Shown: piece after piece, positions 5,793-13,898 of the stretch | How the letters are laid out: each line of letters starts with the position of its first letter | Position numbering within the stretch: the stretch's first letter is position 1 | NCBI GenBank assembly: GCA_030609245.1 | Contig: JAUWCP010000029.1 | Location: forward strand, 1 to 15,960 | Length of the DNA: 15,960 nt | Reading direction: 5' to 3' | From: Hyphomicrobium sp. | GTDB lineage: Bacteria; Pseudomonadota; Alphaproteobacteria; Rhizobiales; Hyphomicrobiaceae | Program-made: the position numbers and the translations under genes | The notes under the pieces: generated by a model | What the model was told of the DNA's origin: nothing | The model's database searches: none | Seen by the model: only the letters and a program-made list of their open reading frames with translations

Positions 5793-7961
5793 ATGACTGA
5801 GATACTGTGGGTGATCGTCGCTTGCGGCGTGCTCGCGCTTGTCTATGCAGCTTACACGGTCCAAACGGTGATGAAAGCCGACGCGGGCACTGCGCGTATG
5901 CAGGAGATTGCCGGCGCCATTCGCGAGGGCGCCCAAGCCTACCTCAATCGCCAGTATAGGACGATTGGCATCGTGGGCGTCGTTATCTTTATTCTCGCAT
6001 GGGTACTGCTTGGTCCGTTGGTTGCGGCGGGGTTCGTCATTGGCGCCGTGCTTTCAGGACTTGCAGGCTATATCGGTATGAACGTGTCGGTGCGCGCCAA
6101 TGTGCGAACCGCGCAAGCCGCCACCCAGTCGCTTAGCGGCGGGCTCGACATCGCCTTTAAATCCGGCGCGGTCACGGGCATGCTGGTCGCTGGTCTGGCG
6201 CTCTTGGGCGTCTCTGTTTACTTCATGATCCTCACCGAGTTCATGGGCTATGGGGTGGCTGACCGCACCGTGATCGAAGCGCTCGTTGGGCTCGGCTTCG
6301 GCGCATCGCTCATTTCGATCTTCGCGCGTCTGGGTGGCGGCATCTTTACGAAGGGTGCCGACGTTGGCGGCGATCTGGTCGGTAAAATCGAAGCTGGCAT
6401 TCCCGAGGACGACCCACGCAACCCCGCCACGATCGCCGATAACGTCGGCGACAACGTCGGCGATTGCGCCGGCATGGCAGCGGACCTCTTCGAGACCTAC
6501 GCGGTGACCATAGTCGCCACCATGGTGCTCGCAGCCATCTTCTTTGCGGACCAGGCCACTCTTGCCAACCTCATGATCTACCCGCTCGCAATCGGTGCGG
6601 CGTGCATCGTGACCTCAATCATTGGCACCTATTTCGTGAAGCTTGGCTCCAACAACTCGATCATGGGCGCGCTTTACCGCGGCTTCATCGTTACGGCTGT
6701 CCTCTCGATCGGCGGCCTTTGGGCAGCGACGTACTTTGTGCTCGGCGGCTTCGGCGACGTCGGTAACGCCGTCGGGGTGCCTATTACGGGCCTGAACCTG
6801 TTCTACTGCGGCATTGTCGGTCTTATCGTTACTGGTCTCATCATCTGGATCACAGAGTACTTCACAGGCATCGGCTTCCGTCCTGTGCGCTCCATTGCCC
6901 AGGCCTCGGTCACGGGGCACGGCACCAACGTGATCCAGGGCCTTGCGGTGTCACTCGAGGCGACGGCGATGCCGGCGTTGGTCATCGTATTCGGTATTCT
7001 CTCCACGTATGCGCTGGCCGGACTGTTTGGCACGGCGATTGCCACAACGACGATGTTGAGTCTTGCAGGTTTTGTGGTTGCGCTCGACGCCTTTGGGCCC
7101 GTGACCGACAATGCGGGCGGCATTGCGGAGATGGCGGGGCTTCCCGCAGAAGTGCGCCGTTCCACGGACGCGCTCGATGCGGTCGGCAACACGACGAAGG
7201 CGGTCACCAAAGGTTATGCCATCGGTTCGGCGGGCCTCGGCGCGCTCGTGCTGTTCGCGGCCTACAGTTACGACCTTCGCCACTTCATCGATGAGGCTAA
7301 CGCCACGGGCTCAAGCGCCTTCGAGTATTTCCGCGGAGTTGAACCGAACTTCATGCTGTCCAACCCTTATGTGGTGGTGGGGCTGCTGCTCGGCGGTCTG
7401 ATTCCCTTCTTGTTCAGCGGCATTGCCATGACGGCCGTCGGGCGTGCGGGCAGTGCCATCGTCGAGGAGGTGCGCCGCCAGTTCAAGGCTAAGCCAGGCA
7501 TCATGAAGGGCGAAGATCGGCCCGACTACGCGGCCGCGGTCGACCTGCTCACGCGGGCGGCCATCAAGGAGATGGTGGTCCCATCTCTTCTGCCGGTGCT
7601 TTCGCCTATCGTGCTTTACTTCGCCATATACTTCATTGCCGGCGGTGGTGCGGTGGGTAAGAGCGCGGCATTCTCTGCGTTGGGCGGCATGCTTCTCGGT
7701 GTCATCGTTACCGGCCTATTCGTTGCCATCTCAATGACGTCGGGCGGAGGCGCATGGGACAACGCCAAGAAGCTTATCGAGGACGGCTTCGTCGATAAGG
7801 ACGGCGTCAAACACGGCAAAGGTAGCGAAGCTCACAAAGCAGCCATCACAGGTGACACCGTCGGCGACCCCTACAAGGATACGGCTGGTCCTGCGGTGAA
7901 CCCAGCCATCAAGATCACGAATATCGTGGCGTTGCTGCTGCTGGCGGTGCTTGCGCACTGA
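5793..7961 (+). CDS. hppA: Membrane-bound proton-translocating pyrophosphatase, K+-independent type
   Basis: The enzyme couples hydrolysis of pyrophosphate to proton export across the inner membrane, recovering energy from biosynthetic pyrophosphate. At 722 residues with about 16 hydrophobic segments it has the normal length. The active site lies at DVGGDLVGK (190-198) and in the Asp-rich EDDPRNPATIADNVGDNVGD (205-224), which binds Mg-pyrophosphate. A further substrate block near the end is GDTVGDPYKDTAGPAVNP. At GNTTKAVTKG, Lys469 and Thr472 occupy the two positions that separate K+-independent (Lys/Thr) from K+-dependent (Ala/Gly or Ala) enzymes, so the K+-independent class is predicted. 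The usual Ala in the DVGADLVGK signature is Gly193 here. An AAAGGGGA stretch precedes the ATG. The gene stands alone and meets bamE tail to tail. Confidence 0.98.
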   Translation: MTEILWVIVACGVLALVYAAYTVQTVMKADAGTARMQEIAGAIREGAQAYLNRQYRTIGIVGVVIFILAWVLLGPLVAAGFVIGAVLSGLAGYIGMNVSVRANVRTAQAATQSLSGGLDIAFKSGAVTGMLVAGLALLGVSVYFMILTEFMGYGVADRTVIEALVGLGFGASLISIFARLGGGIFTKGADVGGDLVGKIEAGIPEDDPRNPATIADNVGDNVGDCAGMAADLFETYAVTIVATMVLAAIFFADQATLANLMIYPLAIGAACIVTSIIGTYFVKLGSNNSIMGALYRGFIVTAVLSIGGLWAATYFVLGGFGDVGNAVGVPITGLNLFYCGIVGLIVTGLIIWITEYFTGIGFRPVRSIAQASVTGHGTNVIQGLAVSLEATAMPALVIVFGILSTYALAGLFGTAIATTTMLSLAGFVVALDAFGPVTDNAGGIAEMAGLPAEVRRSTDALDAVGNTTKAVTKGYAIGSAGLGALVLFAAYSYDLRHFIDEANATGSSAFEYFRGVEPNFMLSNPYVVVGLLLGGLIPFLFSGIAMTAVGRAGSAIVEEVRRQFKAKPGIMKGEDRPDYAAAVDLLTRAAIKEMVVPSLLPVLSPIVLYFAIYFIAGGGAVGKSAAFSALGGMLLGVIVTGLFVAISMTSGGGAWDNAKKLIEDGFVDKDGVKHGKGSEAHKAAITGDTVGDPYKDTAGPAVNPAIKITNIVALLLLAVLAH

Positions 7962-7993
7962 ACGCAAGCAGCCAAGATGATCGCAACAAGTGG

Positions 7994-8019
7994 GAGCGGG
8001 TGGCGCAAGCTGCCCGCTC
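7994..8019. terminator. Hairpin between hppA and bamE
   Basis: GAGCGGG (7994-8000) pairs with CCCGCTC (8013-8019) in the 65-base convergent gap. The T content after it is weak on the plus strand, so termination is likely but may be inefficient. It could serve both genes. Confidence 0.45.
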
Positions 8020-8026
8020 TCTATCT

Positions 8027-8548
8027 CTAGCCGTCGCCGAAGAGCTGCTTCTGGCCCAGGTTGCGGAAGAGCTGTTTCAGGATGCTATCGTCGTTGCCGC
8101 CAGGCGCCGGCGTCGTGCGCGAGATGTAGTCGATGACCTTACCATCCTCGAGGCCGTAATTGGCGACCCTGCTTACGGTGCCGGCTTCGGAGAAGTAAAC
8201 TGCAACAACCTGCCGGTCCATCTCGTTAGGCAGCAAGAATGCCGTCTGCGTTTTCGTGCTCGATATGTAGTAGAAGGCGCGGCCGCCGCCGACGACGGCC
8301 GTTGTCGCTGGCGTACCCAGATTCATGCGCACCTGCTCCTGGCTCATGCCAGGCTGAATCTGCTGGATATCGTTTTCGCGGAACTGGGTGCCGTGCTTAG
8401 TCACGGTTCCGCCGCACGCGCACAGTGGGAGCGCTACGGCTAGCAGGAGCGCAAGGCGCCAGGGCCGCACGGCGCTGATGCCAGCGGTCCGACGCACGGG
8501 CCTCAGCGAGCGGTCACCGCCCTGGTGCGCGATCGTCTCTCGACGCAT
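8027..8548 (-). CDS. bamE: Outer membrane protein assembly factor BamE (SmpA/OmlA family lipoprotein)
   Basis: BamE is a lipoprotein subunit of the BAM complex, which folds beta-barrel proteins into the outer membrane. From the ATG at 8548 the product is 173 residues. A long basic head (with RPVRRTAGISAVRPWR) precedes the hydrophobic core LALLLAVALPL and a lipobox LCAC with the acylated Cys at 45. The family core follows: IQQIQPGMSQEQVRMNLGTP (61-80), the start of the two-helix part, then beta strands including AFYYISS and VVAVYFSEAG. The tail is about 30 residues longer than the core, as in other alphaproteobacterial forms. An upstream in-frame ATG at 8635 would put 74 residues before the lipobox and is rejected. 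The signal head is still long, so the true start may be internal. The gene is divergent from the cytochrome bc1 chaperone gene. Confidence 0.88.
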   Translation of the reverse strand: MRRETIAHQGGDRSLRPVRRTAGISAVRPWRLALLLAVALPLCACGGTVTKHGTQFRENDIQQIQPGMSQEQVRMNLGTPATTAVVGGGRAFYYISSTKTQTAFLLPNEMDRQVVAVYFSEAGTVSRVANYGLEDGKVIDYISRTTPAPGGNDDSILKQLFRNLGQKQLFGDG

Positions 8549-8682
8549 AGTGATGCCGTCTTCCAAAGAATCAGTTGAAGAGCCCCTATGGGCGCGCTTA
8601 CCCCGAAGTTTGCTCAATTGCAACGGAACCTGCATCTTCCTCCCTCTACACGGTCCTTCCCCCGATCACAGGCGCATGCTTG

Positions 8683-9234
8683 ATGCTCAAGTGGTTCAAA
8701 ACACGGGCTGAAAACCAGCGTAAAGCAGACAAGCTTTATGGCGCGGTCGTGGCGCGAGTGCGCTGCGCCCAGTTTTATACGCGCCTTGGCGTTTCTGATA
8801 CGCCTGAGGGCCGCTATGAGATCGTCGTACTGCACCTTTTTCTGGTTCTGGAACGCCTGCGCGACGAGCCCGACACAGGCCAAGCATTGCCTCGCCTGTT
8901 GGTTGAGAGGTTCGTCTCAGACATGGATGATTCGCTGCGCGAACTGGGTACGGGAGATCTGTCGGTGCCGAAAAAAGTGCGGCGCGCCGTGGCGGGGCTT
9001 TATGAGCGGGTCACCGCCTATAGATCTGTGGTGGCGGCAGGCGATGCGAAGGCGCTGGCGCACCTGATCGCTTCTTACGGTTTCTTGGCCGAGGACGTCG
9101 AATGGCGCAGCACCGCGCTTGCCAGATACACTATCAAAGCGATGGCCGAACTGGCGAGGCAGGACGTGGGTGCAATCGGCACCGGCAAAATTGCATTTCC
9201 TGAGGTTGTTTCGCATAAGGAGGAGGTGCAATGA
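8683..9234 (+). CDS. Ubiquinol-cytochrome c chaperone family protein (CBP3-like)
   Basis: The protein has 183 residues. The mitochondrial relatives (Cbp3/UQCC1) help cytochrome b synthesis and assembly of the bc1 complex; a similar assembly role is assumed in bacteria. Family features are the N-terminal helix ending in LYGAVVARVR, then FYTRLGVSDTPEGRYEIVVLHLFLVLERLR, and the block FVSDMDDSLRELGTGDLSVPK with basic residues after it. The ATG at 8683 starts with MLKWFK just before the conserved part; the 36-residue upstream extension to 8575 has no family likeness. The stop overlaps the next start (ATGA, 9231-9234), and the strong AAGGAGG ribosome binding site of that gene lies inside this one at 9217-9223. 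Confidence 0.88.
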   Translation: MLKWFKTRAENQRKADKLYGAVVARVRCAQFYTRLGVSDTPEGRYEIVVLHLFLVLERLRDEPDTGQALPRLLVERFVSDMDDSLRELGTGDLSVPKKVRRAVAGLYERVTAYRSVVAAGDAKALAHLIASYGFLAEDVEWRSTALARYTIKAMAELARQDVGAIGTGKIAFPEVVSHKEEVQ

Positions 9235-9749
9235 CCCAACCGCTTAACTGGACGCACCAAGTTTCTCAGATCACTGAGGCGGGCTTGCAGCAATCGCGCA
9301 CCGCAACGGCCACCGAGCGAGAGGCGCTCGCTCAAGTTCTTGACGTGCCTTCTTGCGATCGCCTTAAGGCGCTCTACAGGGTTGGCCACTTGGGCCAAGG
9401 CCGCTATCGCGTTTCAGGAGATGTGTCCGCCCGGTTCACGCAGCGATGCGTCGTGACGCTTGAGCCTGTTGCACAAGAGTTGGAAGAAACCTTCGACGTC
9501 GAATTCTGGCCCACTGAATCCTTGCCGGAGACGACTGACACTGAGATCGAAGTGCTCGCCGCTGCGGAGATTGAGCCGATCGAACACGGGTCGATCGATG
9601 CAGGACGCATCATCGTCGAGACATTATCCGCAGGCCTTGACCCCTATCCGCGCAAACGCAACGCGGAATTTGCATGGGAAGAGAAGGGCGCCGAACCTTC
9701 CATCACCGGCCCGTTCGCGGGGCTAAGCAAGCTCAAGGACAAGCGTTGA
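9231..9749 (+). CDS. YceD-like protein (DUF177)
   Basis: The protein has 172 residues. DUF177 (YceD) proteins usually lie next to rpmF and are linked to rRNA or ribosomal large-subunit maturation in bacteria and plastids; the exact activity is not settled. Visible family traits are the GRYRVSGDVSARF strand, the RCVVTLEPV block (72-80) in which classical members carry a metal-binding-like Cys pair (only C73 is kept here), the acidic EETFDVEFWP, and a C-terminal DPYPRKRNAEF. The start is fixed by AAGGAGG eight bases upstream and the ATGA overlap with the chaperone gene. It is followed 169 bases later by plsX with no rpmF between them. Confidence 0.85.
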   Translation: MTQPLNWTHQVSQITEAGLQQSRTATATEREALAQVLDVPSCDRLKALYRVGHLGQGRYRVSGDVSARFTQRCVVTLEPVAQELEETFDVEFWPTESLPETTDTEIEVLAAAEIEPIEHGSIDAGRIIVETLSAGLDPYPRKRNAEFAWEEKGAEPSITGPFAGLSKLKDKR

Positions 9750-9810
9750 GACGTGCGGAACATTCGTGAACTTCCCTGTTGTCATGCGGCGAATGGCGTC
9801 CAGAATCGGG

Positions 9811-9838
9811 TTGTCTGGCAACTGCAAAAGAGTATGGT
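9811..9838 (+). promoter_or_regulatory. Weak candidate promoter upstream of plsX
   Basis: TTGTCT (9811-9816), 16 bases, TATGGT (9833-9838), in the 169-base gap between the yceD-like gene and plsX. It would give a leader of about 75 bases. The gap may equally be transcribed through from upstream. Confidence 0.25.
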
Positions 9839-9918
9839 CCGAGCCGATCATGAGGGTGGGCTGTTGCGTGTACACTCTCGCCATTACTTAACACTACTTT
9901 CGCGAGGCCACCCGCGAC

Positions 9919-10998
9919 ATGTCTGAGCCGCGGACGATAGCGCTTGACGCCATGGGCGGCGATCATGGCCCCAATGTCGTGGTTGGGGGAGCTGCCCTAT
10001 CGCTTGAGCGTCAACCAGAACTGAGCTTCATGTTCTTCGGTGACGAGGCCGACATTCGCACCGAGCTTGAGCACCTTCCAGCACTTTCCGCCCGATCGCG
10101 AATTGTGCACACCGACACCGTCGTCGGCATGGACGACAAGCCGAGCCAGGCCTTGCGGCGTGGCAAAGGCACAAGCCTGTGGCTGGCATTGGAGGCGGTC
10201 AAAAACGGCGAGGCACATGTCGCGGTTTCCGCGGGAAACACCGGCGCACTGATGGCGATGTCGAAGCTAATTCTGCGTCCCATGGCCGGTATAGAGCGAC
10301 CGGCCATCGCAGCGATCTGGCCGACAATCAAGGCAGAGTGCATTGTGCTCGATGTTGGCGCGAACATCGAGGCGACTGCACGCCAGCTCGGCGACTTTGC
10401 GCTGATGGGCGCGGCTATGGCGCGTGCGCTGTTTCACGTCGAGTGCCCGACGGTCGGTCTACTTAACGTCGGCGTCGAAGAGATCAAGGGTGCCGACGAA
10501 GTGCGCCAGGCGCATGCATGGCTGAAAAACACCGACCTCCCGCTCGACTACATCGGCTTCATCGAGGGTGATAAGATTGGACAGGGCATTGTCGATGTGG
10601 TCGTGGTTGAGGGCTTCGCTGGCAACATCGCCTTGAAGACAGCTGAAGGCACCGCGCGCCAAATCAGCGAATATCTCAGGCAAGCCATGCAGCGGACCTG
10701 GATCTCGCAGATTGGGGCGATGCTCGCCGCCGGCGGTTTTCGTATCTTGAAGGAGAAAGTGGACCCGCGCCGCTCCAACGGCGGTACGTTCCTGGGACTC
10801 AACGGCATCGTGGTCAAGAGCCACGGGGGCATCGATGCATTCGGCTTTGCGAGCGCCGTTGATCTTGCTTATGAGATGGCGCAAAGGGGGCTCATCGAGC
10901 GGCTTGCGGCCGATCTTGAGGCGTTCCACCATAAGCTCGATGCGACTGCGACTGCGGCGGGGCCAGGACCTGTGTCTATGAGTTCACAAGCGCGATAG
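9919..10998 (+). CDS. plsX: Phosphate acyltransferase PlsX
   Basis: PlsX converts acyl-ACP and phosphate to acyl-phosphate, the acyl donor for PlsY in glycerol-3-phosphate acylation, and so opens phospholipid synthesis at the inner face of the membrane. At 359 residues it is of normal length. The N-terminal signature DAMGGDHGP is at residues 10-18. VSAGNTGALMAMSK, LDVGANIEATA, VVVEGFAGNIALKT, a Pro-Arg-Arg-Ser block and NGGTFLGLNGIVVKSHGG follow in the order seen in the family. The ATG at 9919 is preceded by GAGG within a small TCGCG/CGCGA hairpin loop. fabH starts 59 bases after the stop, the standard plsX-fabH pair. Confidence 0.97.
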   Translation: MSEPRTIALDAMGGDHGPNVVVGGAALSLERQPELSFMFFGDEADIRTELEHLPALSARSRIVHTDTVVGMDDKPSQALRRGKGTSLWLALEAVKNGEAHVAVSAGNTGALMAMSKLILRPMAGIERPAIAAIWPTIKAECIVLDVGANIEATARQLGDFALMGAAMARALFHVECPTVGLLNVGVEEIKGADEVRQAHAWLKNTDLPLDYIGFIEGDKIGQGIVDVVVVEGFAGNIALKTAEGTARQISEYLRQAMQRTWISQIGAMLAAGGFRILKEKVDPRRSNGGTFLGLNGIVVKSHGGIDAFGFASAVDLAYEMAQRGLIERLAADLEAFHHKLDATATAAGPGPVSMSSQAR

Positions 10999-11057
10999 TC
11001 GGCACGCCGGCGCACAGGCCCTACGGGGCGCAAACGAAGAAAAGGCAAGGCAGGACT

Positions 11058-12035
11058 GTGGCAGTCATTCGTTCAGTGATCCGCGGAGTCGGTGCGCATC
11101 TCCCCAAACGCATCATGACGAACGCCGACTTGGCAAAGATCATCGATACCAGCGACGAATGGATTGTTGAGCGGACCGGCATCAGGCAACGCCACATCGC
11201 GGACGAAGGGGAGCGCACCTCCGACCTGGGCATTGCCGCTGCCAAGCAAGCTCTGGTTCGGGCCGCCACCGATCCACATGATATTGATCTCATCATCTGC
11301 GCCACGGCAACCCCTGACCGCACCTTTCCTGCCACGGCCGTTGCCATCCAGCACGGCCTTGGAATTACCAAGGGCGCGGCCTTTGACGTGCAGGCCGTTT
11401 GCACGGGCTTCGTCTATGCGTTGGCCATTGCCGACAACTTCCTCAAGGTAGGACAGTTCAAGCACGCCCTTGTCGTGGGGTCGGAGACCTTCTCGCGCAT
11501 TATGGACTGGTCCGACCGGTCAACCTGCGTGCTGTTTGGCGATGGCGCGGGCGCCGTGGTGCTGGAGGCGCAGCCCCAGCATGGTTCGCGTGACGATCGC
11601 GGTATTCTGTCCACGCGCATTCGCTCTGACGGTCGTTTCGAGGATCTTCTCTATGTTGATGGGGGACCCGGCTCCACCAAGACGGTGGGCCATTTGCGCA
11701 TGAACGGCCGCGAGGTGTTTCGACACGCTGTTCAGAAAATTTCCAGCATCATCGAGGAGACGCTGGTCGTGAATGACTTCGCTCCCGACGAGATCGACCT
11801 TTACGTGCCTCATCAGGCCAACAAGAGAATTCTCGATGGGATCGCCAAAAAGCTCGGGGTCGACCGGGAAAAAATCGTGGTGACGCTGGACCGTCACGGG
11901 AACACGTCGGCCGCCTCCATACCGTTGGCGCTCAATCACGCATTCGAGCAGCACCGCGTGAAAGAGGGCAGCTTGATTTTGATGGAGGCTATGGGTGGCG
12001 GCTTCACCTGGGGCGCGGCGCTAGTGCGCTGGTAG
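11058..12035 (+). CDS. fabH: Beta-ketoacyl-ACP synthase III FabH
   Basis: FabH starts fatty acid synthesis by condensing acetyl-CoA (or another short acyl-CoA) with malonyl-ACP. The 325-residue product has the full catalytic triad in family context: Cys115 in VQAVCTGFVYAL, His252 in VPHQANKR and Asn282 in HGNTSAASIPLAL. SDEWIVERTGIRQRH (32-46) and the C-terminal GGGFTWGAALVRW are also typical. The start is GTG at 11058, supported by an AGGCAGGA ribosome binding site; no better ATG is near and the protein begins just where FabH proteins usually do. It sits between plsX and ihfA, the common alphaproteobacterial order. Confidence 0.97.
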   Translation: MAVIRSVIRGVGAHLPKRIMTNADLAKIIDTSDEWIVERTGIRQRHIADEGERTSDLGIAAAKQALVRAATDPHDIDLIICATATPDRTFPATAVAIQHGLGITKGAAFDVQAVCTGFVYALAIADNFLKVGQFKHALVVGSETFSRIMDWSDRSTCVLFGDGAGAVVLEAQPQHGSRDDRGILSTRIRSDGRFEDLLYVDGGPGSTKTVGHLRMNGREVFRHAVQKISSIIEETLVVNDFAPDEIDLYVPHQANKRILDGIAKKLGVDREKIVVTLDRHGNTSAASIPLALNHAFEQHRVKEGSLILMEAMGGGFTWGAALVRW

Positions 12036-12109
12036 GCCATTGCCTGCGGGGCTAAGGAGCAGTCTTAAACTTTTTTGTGTAATTTCAGTTGGTTGATAAG
12101 CACTCGTGA

Positions 12110-12138
12110 TTGACCATCGTGTCCGCGCCCGGTAGCAT
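12110..12138 (+). promoter_or_regulatory. Candidate ihfA promoter
   Basis: TTGACC (12110-12115) and TAGCAT (12133-12138) are 17 bases apart. Transcription would begin near 12145, leaving about 29 bases before the ATG at 12174 with GGGAGG in between. It also overlaps the TTG at 12138, which argues against that codon as the start of ihfA. Confidence 0.5.
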
Positions 12139-12173
12139 TGCTGCAACGATCAGAGAATGGGAGGCGAAGGGTC

Positions 12174-12491
12174 ATGGGAGGCAAAACGTTGACGCGTGCC
12201 GACCTTGCGGAAGCCGTCGTGCGCAAAGTGGGATTACCACGAAATGAAAGCCAGGAACTGGTCGAGCTGGTCCTCAGCGAGATCTCCGGCAGCCTTGCTC
12301 GAGGCGAGCAAGTGAAGTTGTCATCGTTTGGGTCTTTCGGCATCCGTGAGAAGGGCGAGCGCATGGGGCGCAATCCAAAAACCGGTGAAGAAGTGCCGAT
12401 TACGCCGCGCAAGGTTTTGGTTTTCCGGCCCAGCAACATTATGAAGGATCGAATCAACCAGGGACAATGTCGGCGCAAGGCTGCGGAGTGA
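12174..12491 (+). CDS. ihfA: Integration host factor subunit alpha
   Basis: The IHF alpha subunit pairs with IHF beta to bend DNA sharply at specific sites, affecting recombination, replication and promoter architecture. The 105-residue product shows LTRADLAEAVVRKVGL at the start, GEQVKLSSFGSF in the middle, and the DNA-inserting beta arm with the tip GRNPKTGEEVPI at 65-76, followed by the FRPSN block. The order after fabH and before a MerR gene identifies it as the alpha rather than the beta subunit. The ATG at 12174 has GGGAGG and AAGG upstream. Confidence 0.95.
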   Translation: MGGKTLTRADLAEAVVRKVGLPRNESQELVELVLSEISGSLARGEQVKLSSFGSFGIREKGERMGRNPKTGEEVPITPRKVLVFRPSNIMKDRINQGQCRRKAAE

Positions 12492-12537
12492 TACCGGTTG
12501 ACGGCTGTACTAGAGGGTAAGGACAGCGGGAGCGGCA

Positions 12538-13065
12538 ATGAGCAAGACAGCGGACGCCTTTAGGACGATCAGCGAAGTTGCGGGCGAGCTGGACGTGCCC
12601 AAGCACGTCTTGCGCTTCTGGGAGGGCAAGTTTCCCCAGGTGCGGCCCATGAAGCGCGGAGGCGGCCGGCGTTACTATCGGCCAGAGGATCTTGAGCTGC
12701 TACGCGGCATTCGCCACCTTTTACATGCGGAAGGCTATACGATTAAGGGCGTGCAGAAGATTTTACGCGAGCACGGTGTCGATGAGGTCAAGGCCTCTGC
12801 GAAGCGCGCGGAGTTCGCTGGTCTGGCTGCGAAGGCAAAAGCGAAGCGGGGCCGCCGCGCGATCAAACGGGCATCGCCGCCAAGCGCGACAAGCCCTGCG
12901 CGCAAAGCAGGCTCATTTTCAACCATCCGCGATGCGGGCGGTCGGGCCAACATCGAAGCGGCAATCGCCGAGCTCGAGATCTGCCGTAATATTCTGCTCG
13001 GGCGGAAGGTAACCGGCGCGGCGCGCCGCAAGGGGTCGAAGCCGCGTCGCGCTGCGCGCACTTGA
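12538..13065 (+). CDS. MerR-family transcriptional regulator
   Basis: The 175-residue product has a MerR winged helix-turn-helix at about residues 9-80: RTISEVAGELDVPKHVLRFWE, then GGGRRYYRPEDLELLRGI and EGYTIKGVQKILRE. There is no C-terminal metal or drug binding domain. Instead a Lys/Arg/Ala-rich linker (about 86-127) leads to a short helix IEAAIAELEICRNIL (139-153) and a basic tail. The isolated cysteine C149 is not in a metal-site pattern. The target is unknown. Genes of this type follow ihfA in many alphaproteobacteria. GGGAG precedes the ATG. The stop overlaps the next start (TTGA, 13062-13065). Confidence 0.9.
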   Translation: MSKTADAFRTISEVAGELDVPKHVLRFWEGKFPQVRPMKRGGGRRYYRPEDLELLRGIRHLLHAEGYTIKGVQKILREHGVDEVKASAKRAEFAGLAAKAKAKRGRRAIKRASPPSATSPARKAGSFSTIRDAGGRANIEAAIAELEICRNILLGRKVTGAARRKGSKPRRAART

Positions 13066-13841
13066 CCGCACACCACGAGCCACAAAGCGATGCCTCGCAT
13101 TGGGAGGGCGGGTTCGGCGGTCTTGAGCTGTGGTGCATCGATCTGAATGCAGCCGCTTCTTTGCTCCTCGAAGTTGAGCATCAAACGCCAAGGCTGCCGC
13201 AACGTGACCGGAACCTCGCAGAGACGATAGCTGATAAGCGCAGGGCCAACGAGTGGCTGGCTGCCCACGTTGCGCTTCGCATTCTGCTTGAGCGCGCTAT
13301 CGGAGCAGAGTGGCGCGGGAGGCTATTTGTGCGCGCTGTCGGCGCGAAGCCTTACCTCGCCGGTGCGCCGGTCACGTTCAGTCTTTCGCATGTGCCCGGC
13401 TGGTCGCTTGTCGGTATTAGCAACGTGGAGCCTATTGGTGTTGATTTAGAACGCATGCGCGTCGTGAACATTCTTGGGCCCCGGCGCATCTTGCTTGAGC
13501 GCGCGGCCGAGGTGCTCGGTGAGGATGCGTCCTTGCCGGAGCGAGACGATACGCGCATCCTGAAAGCTTGGGTCCGGCTTGAAGCCTTCGCCAAAGCGGA
13601 TGGGCGCGGCATCGGCCGCTTGCTCACGCAACTTGGAATCGTGGGCGCAAACAGCGTCCAGGGTGAAGCCTTCAGCAAGCGGCTCGACGATATGAAGCAA
13701 GAGGCGCCGCCTTGCGCCGTTTACGACCTGAACATTGCAGAGGGGCTTTTTGCGGCGGCCGTGATGCCGGCCGGTGCGCCGCGTCCCGAAATTTTCAGAT
13801 TTCCCTCAAGCATTAAGGGCATCCACGAGCTGCTAGACTAG
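13062..13841 (+). CDS. 4'-phosphopantetheinyl transferase superfamily protein (Sfp-like)
   Basis: Enzymes of this family move the phosphopantetheine arm from CoA to a Ser on carrier proteins. The 259-residue product has FSLSH (106-110), then the metal-binding IGVDLE (125-130, Asp128 and Glu130), then WVRLEAFAKADGRGIG (170-185) with Glu174 and Lys178, matching the Sfp-type WxxKEAxxK block except that Lys before the Glu is Leu. The two-lobe Sfp length fits better than the small AcpS type. The start is taken as TTG at 13062, in a four-base TTGA overlap with the MerR gene; a few more N-terminal residues either way are possible. No polyketide or peptide synthase is in view, so the carrier protein is unknown. 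Confidence 0.8.
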   Translation: MTAHHEPQSDASHWEGGFGGLELWCIDLNAAASLLLEVEHQTPRLPQRDRNLAETIADKRRANEWLAAHVALRILLERAIGAEWRGRLFVRAVGAKPYLAGAPVTFSLSHVPGWSLVGISNVEPIGVDLERMRVVNILGPRRILLERAAEVLGEDASLPERDDTRILKAWVRLEAFAKADGRGIGRLLTQLGIVGANSVQGEAFSKRLDDMKQEAPPCAVYDLNIAEGLFAAAVMPAGAPRPEIFRFPSSIKGIHELLD

Positions 13842-13860
13842 CACGGCAGCGGCTTAGACA

Positions 13861-13889
13861 TTGACCGTGAGTGCTGCCCAAGGCAAAAG
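13861..13889 (+). promoter_or_regulatory. Candidate tRNA-Pro promoter
   Basis: TTGACC (13861-13866), 17 bases, CAAAAG (13884-13889), ending ten bases before the tRNA. The -35 box is good, the -10 weak. Confidence 0.35.
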
Positions 13890-13898
13890 AGGTCAGAT

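Noticed and set aside
8575..8682. N-terminal extension of the bc1 chaperone to 8575
   Set aside because: The extra 36 residues have no family likeness and begin close to the bamE start region. The ATG at 8683 opens the conserved part.
12138..12173. Upstream TTG start for ihfA
   Set aside because: It overlaps the -10 box of the candidate promoter. The ATG at 12174 has a good ribosome binding site and gives the normal protein length.
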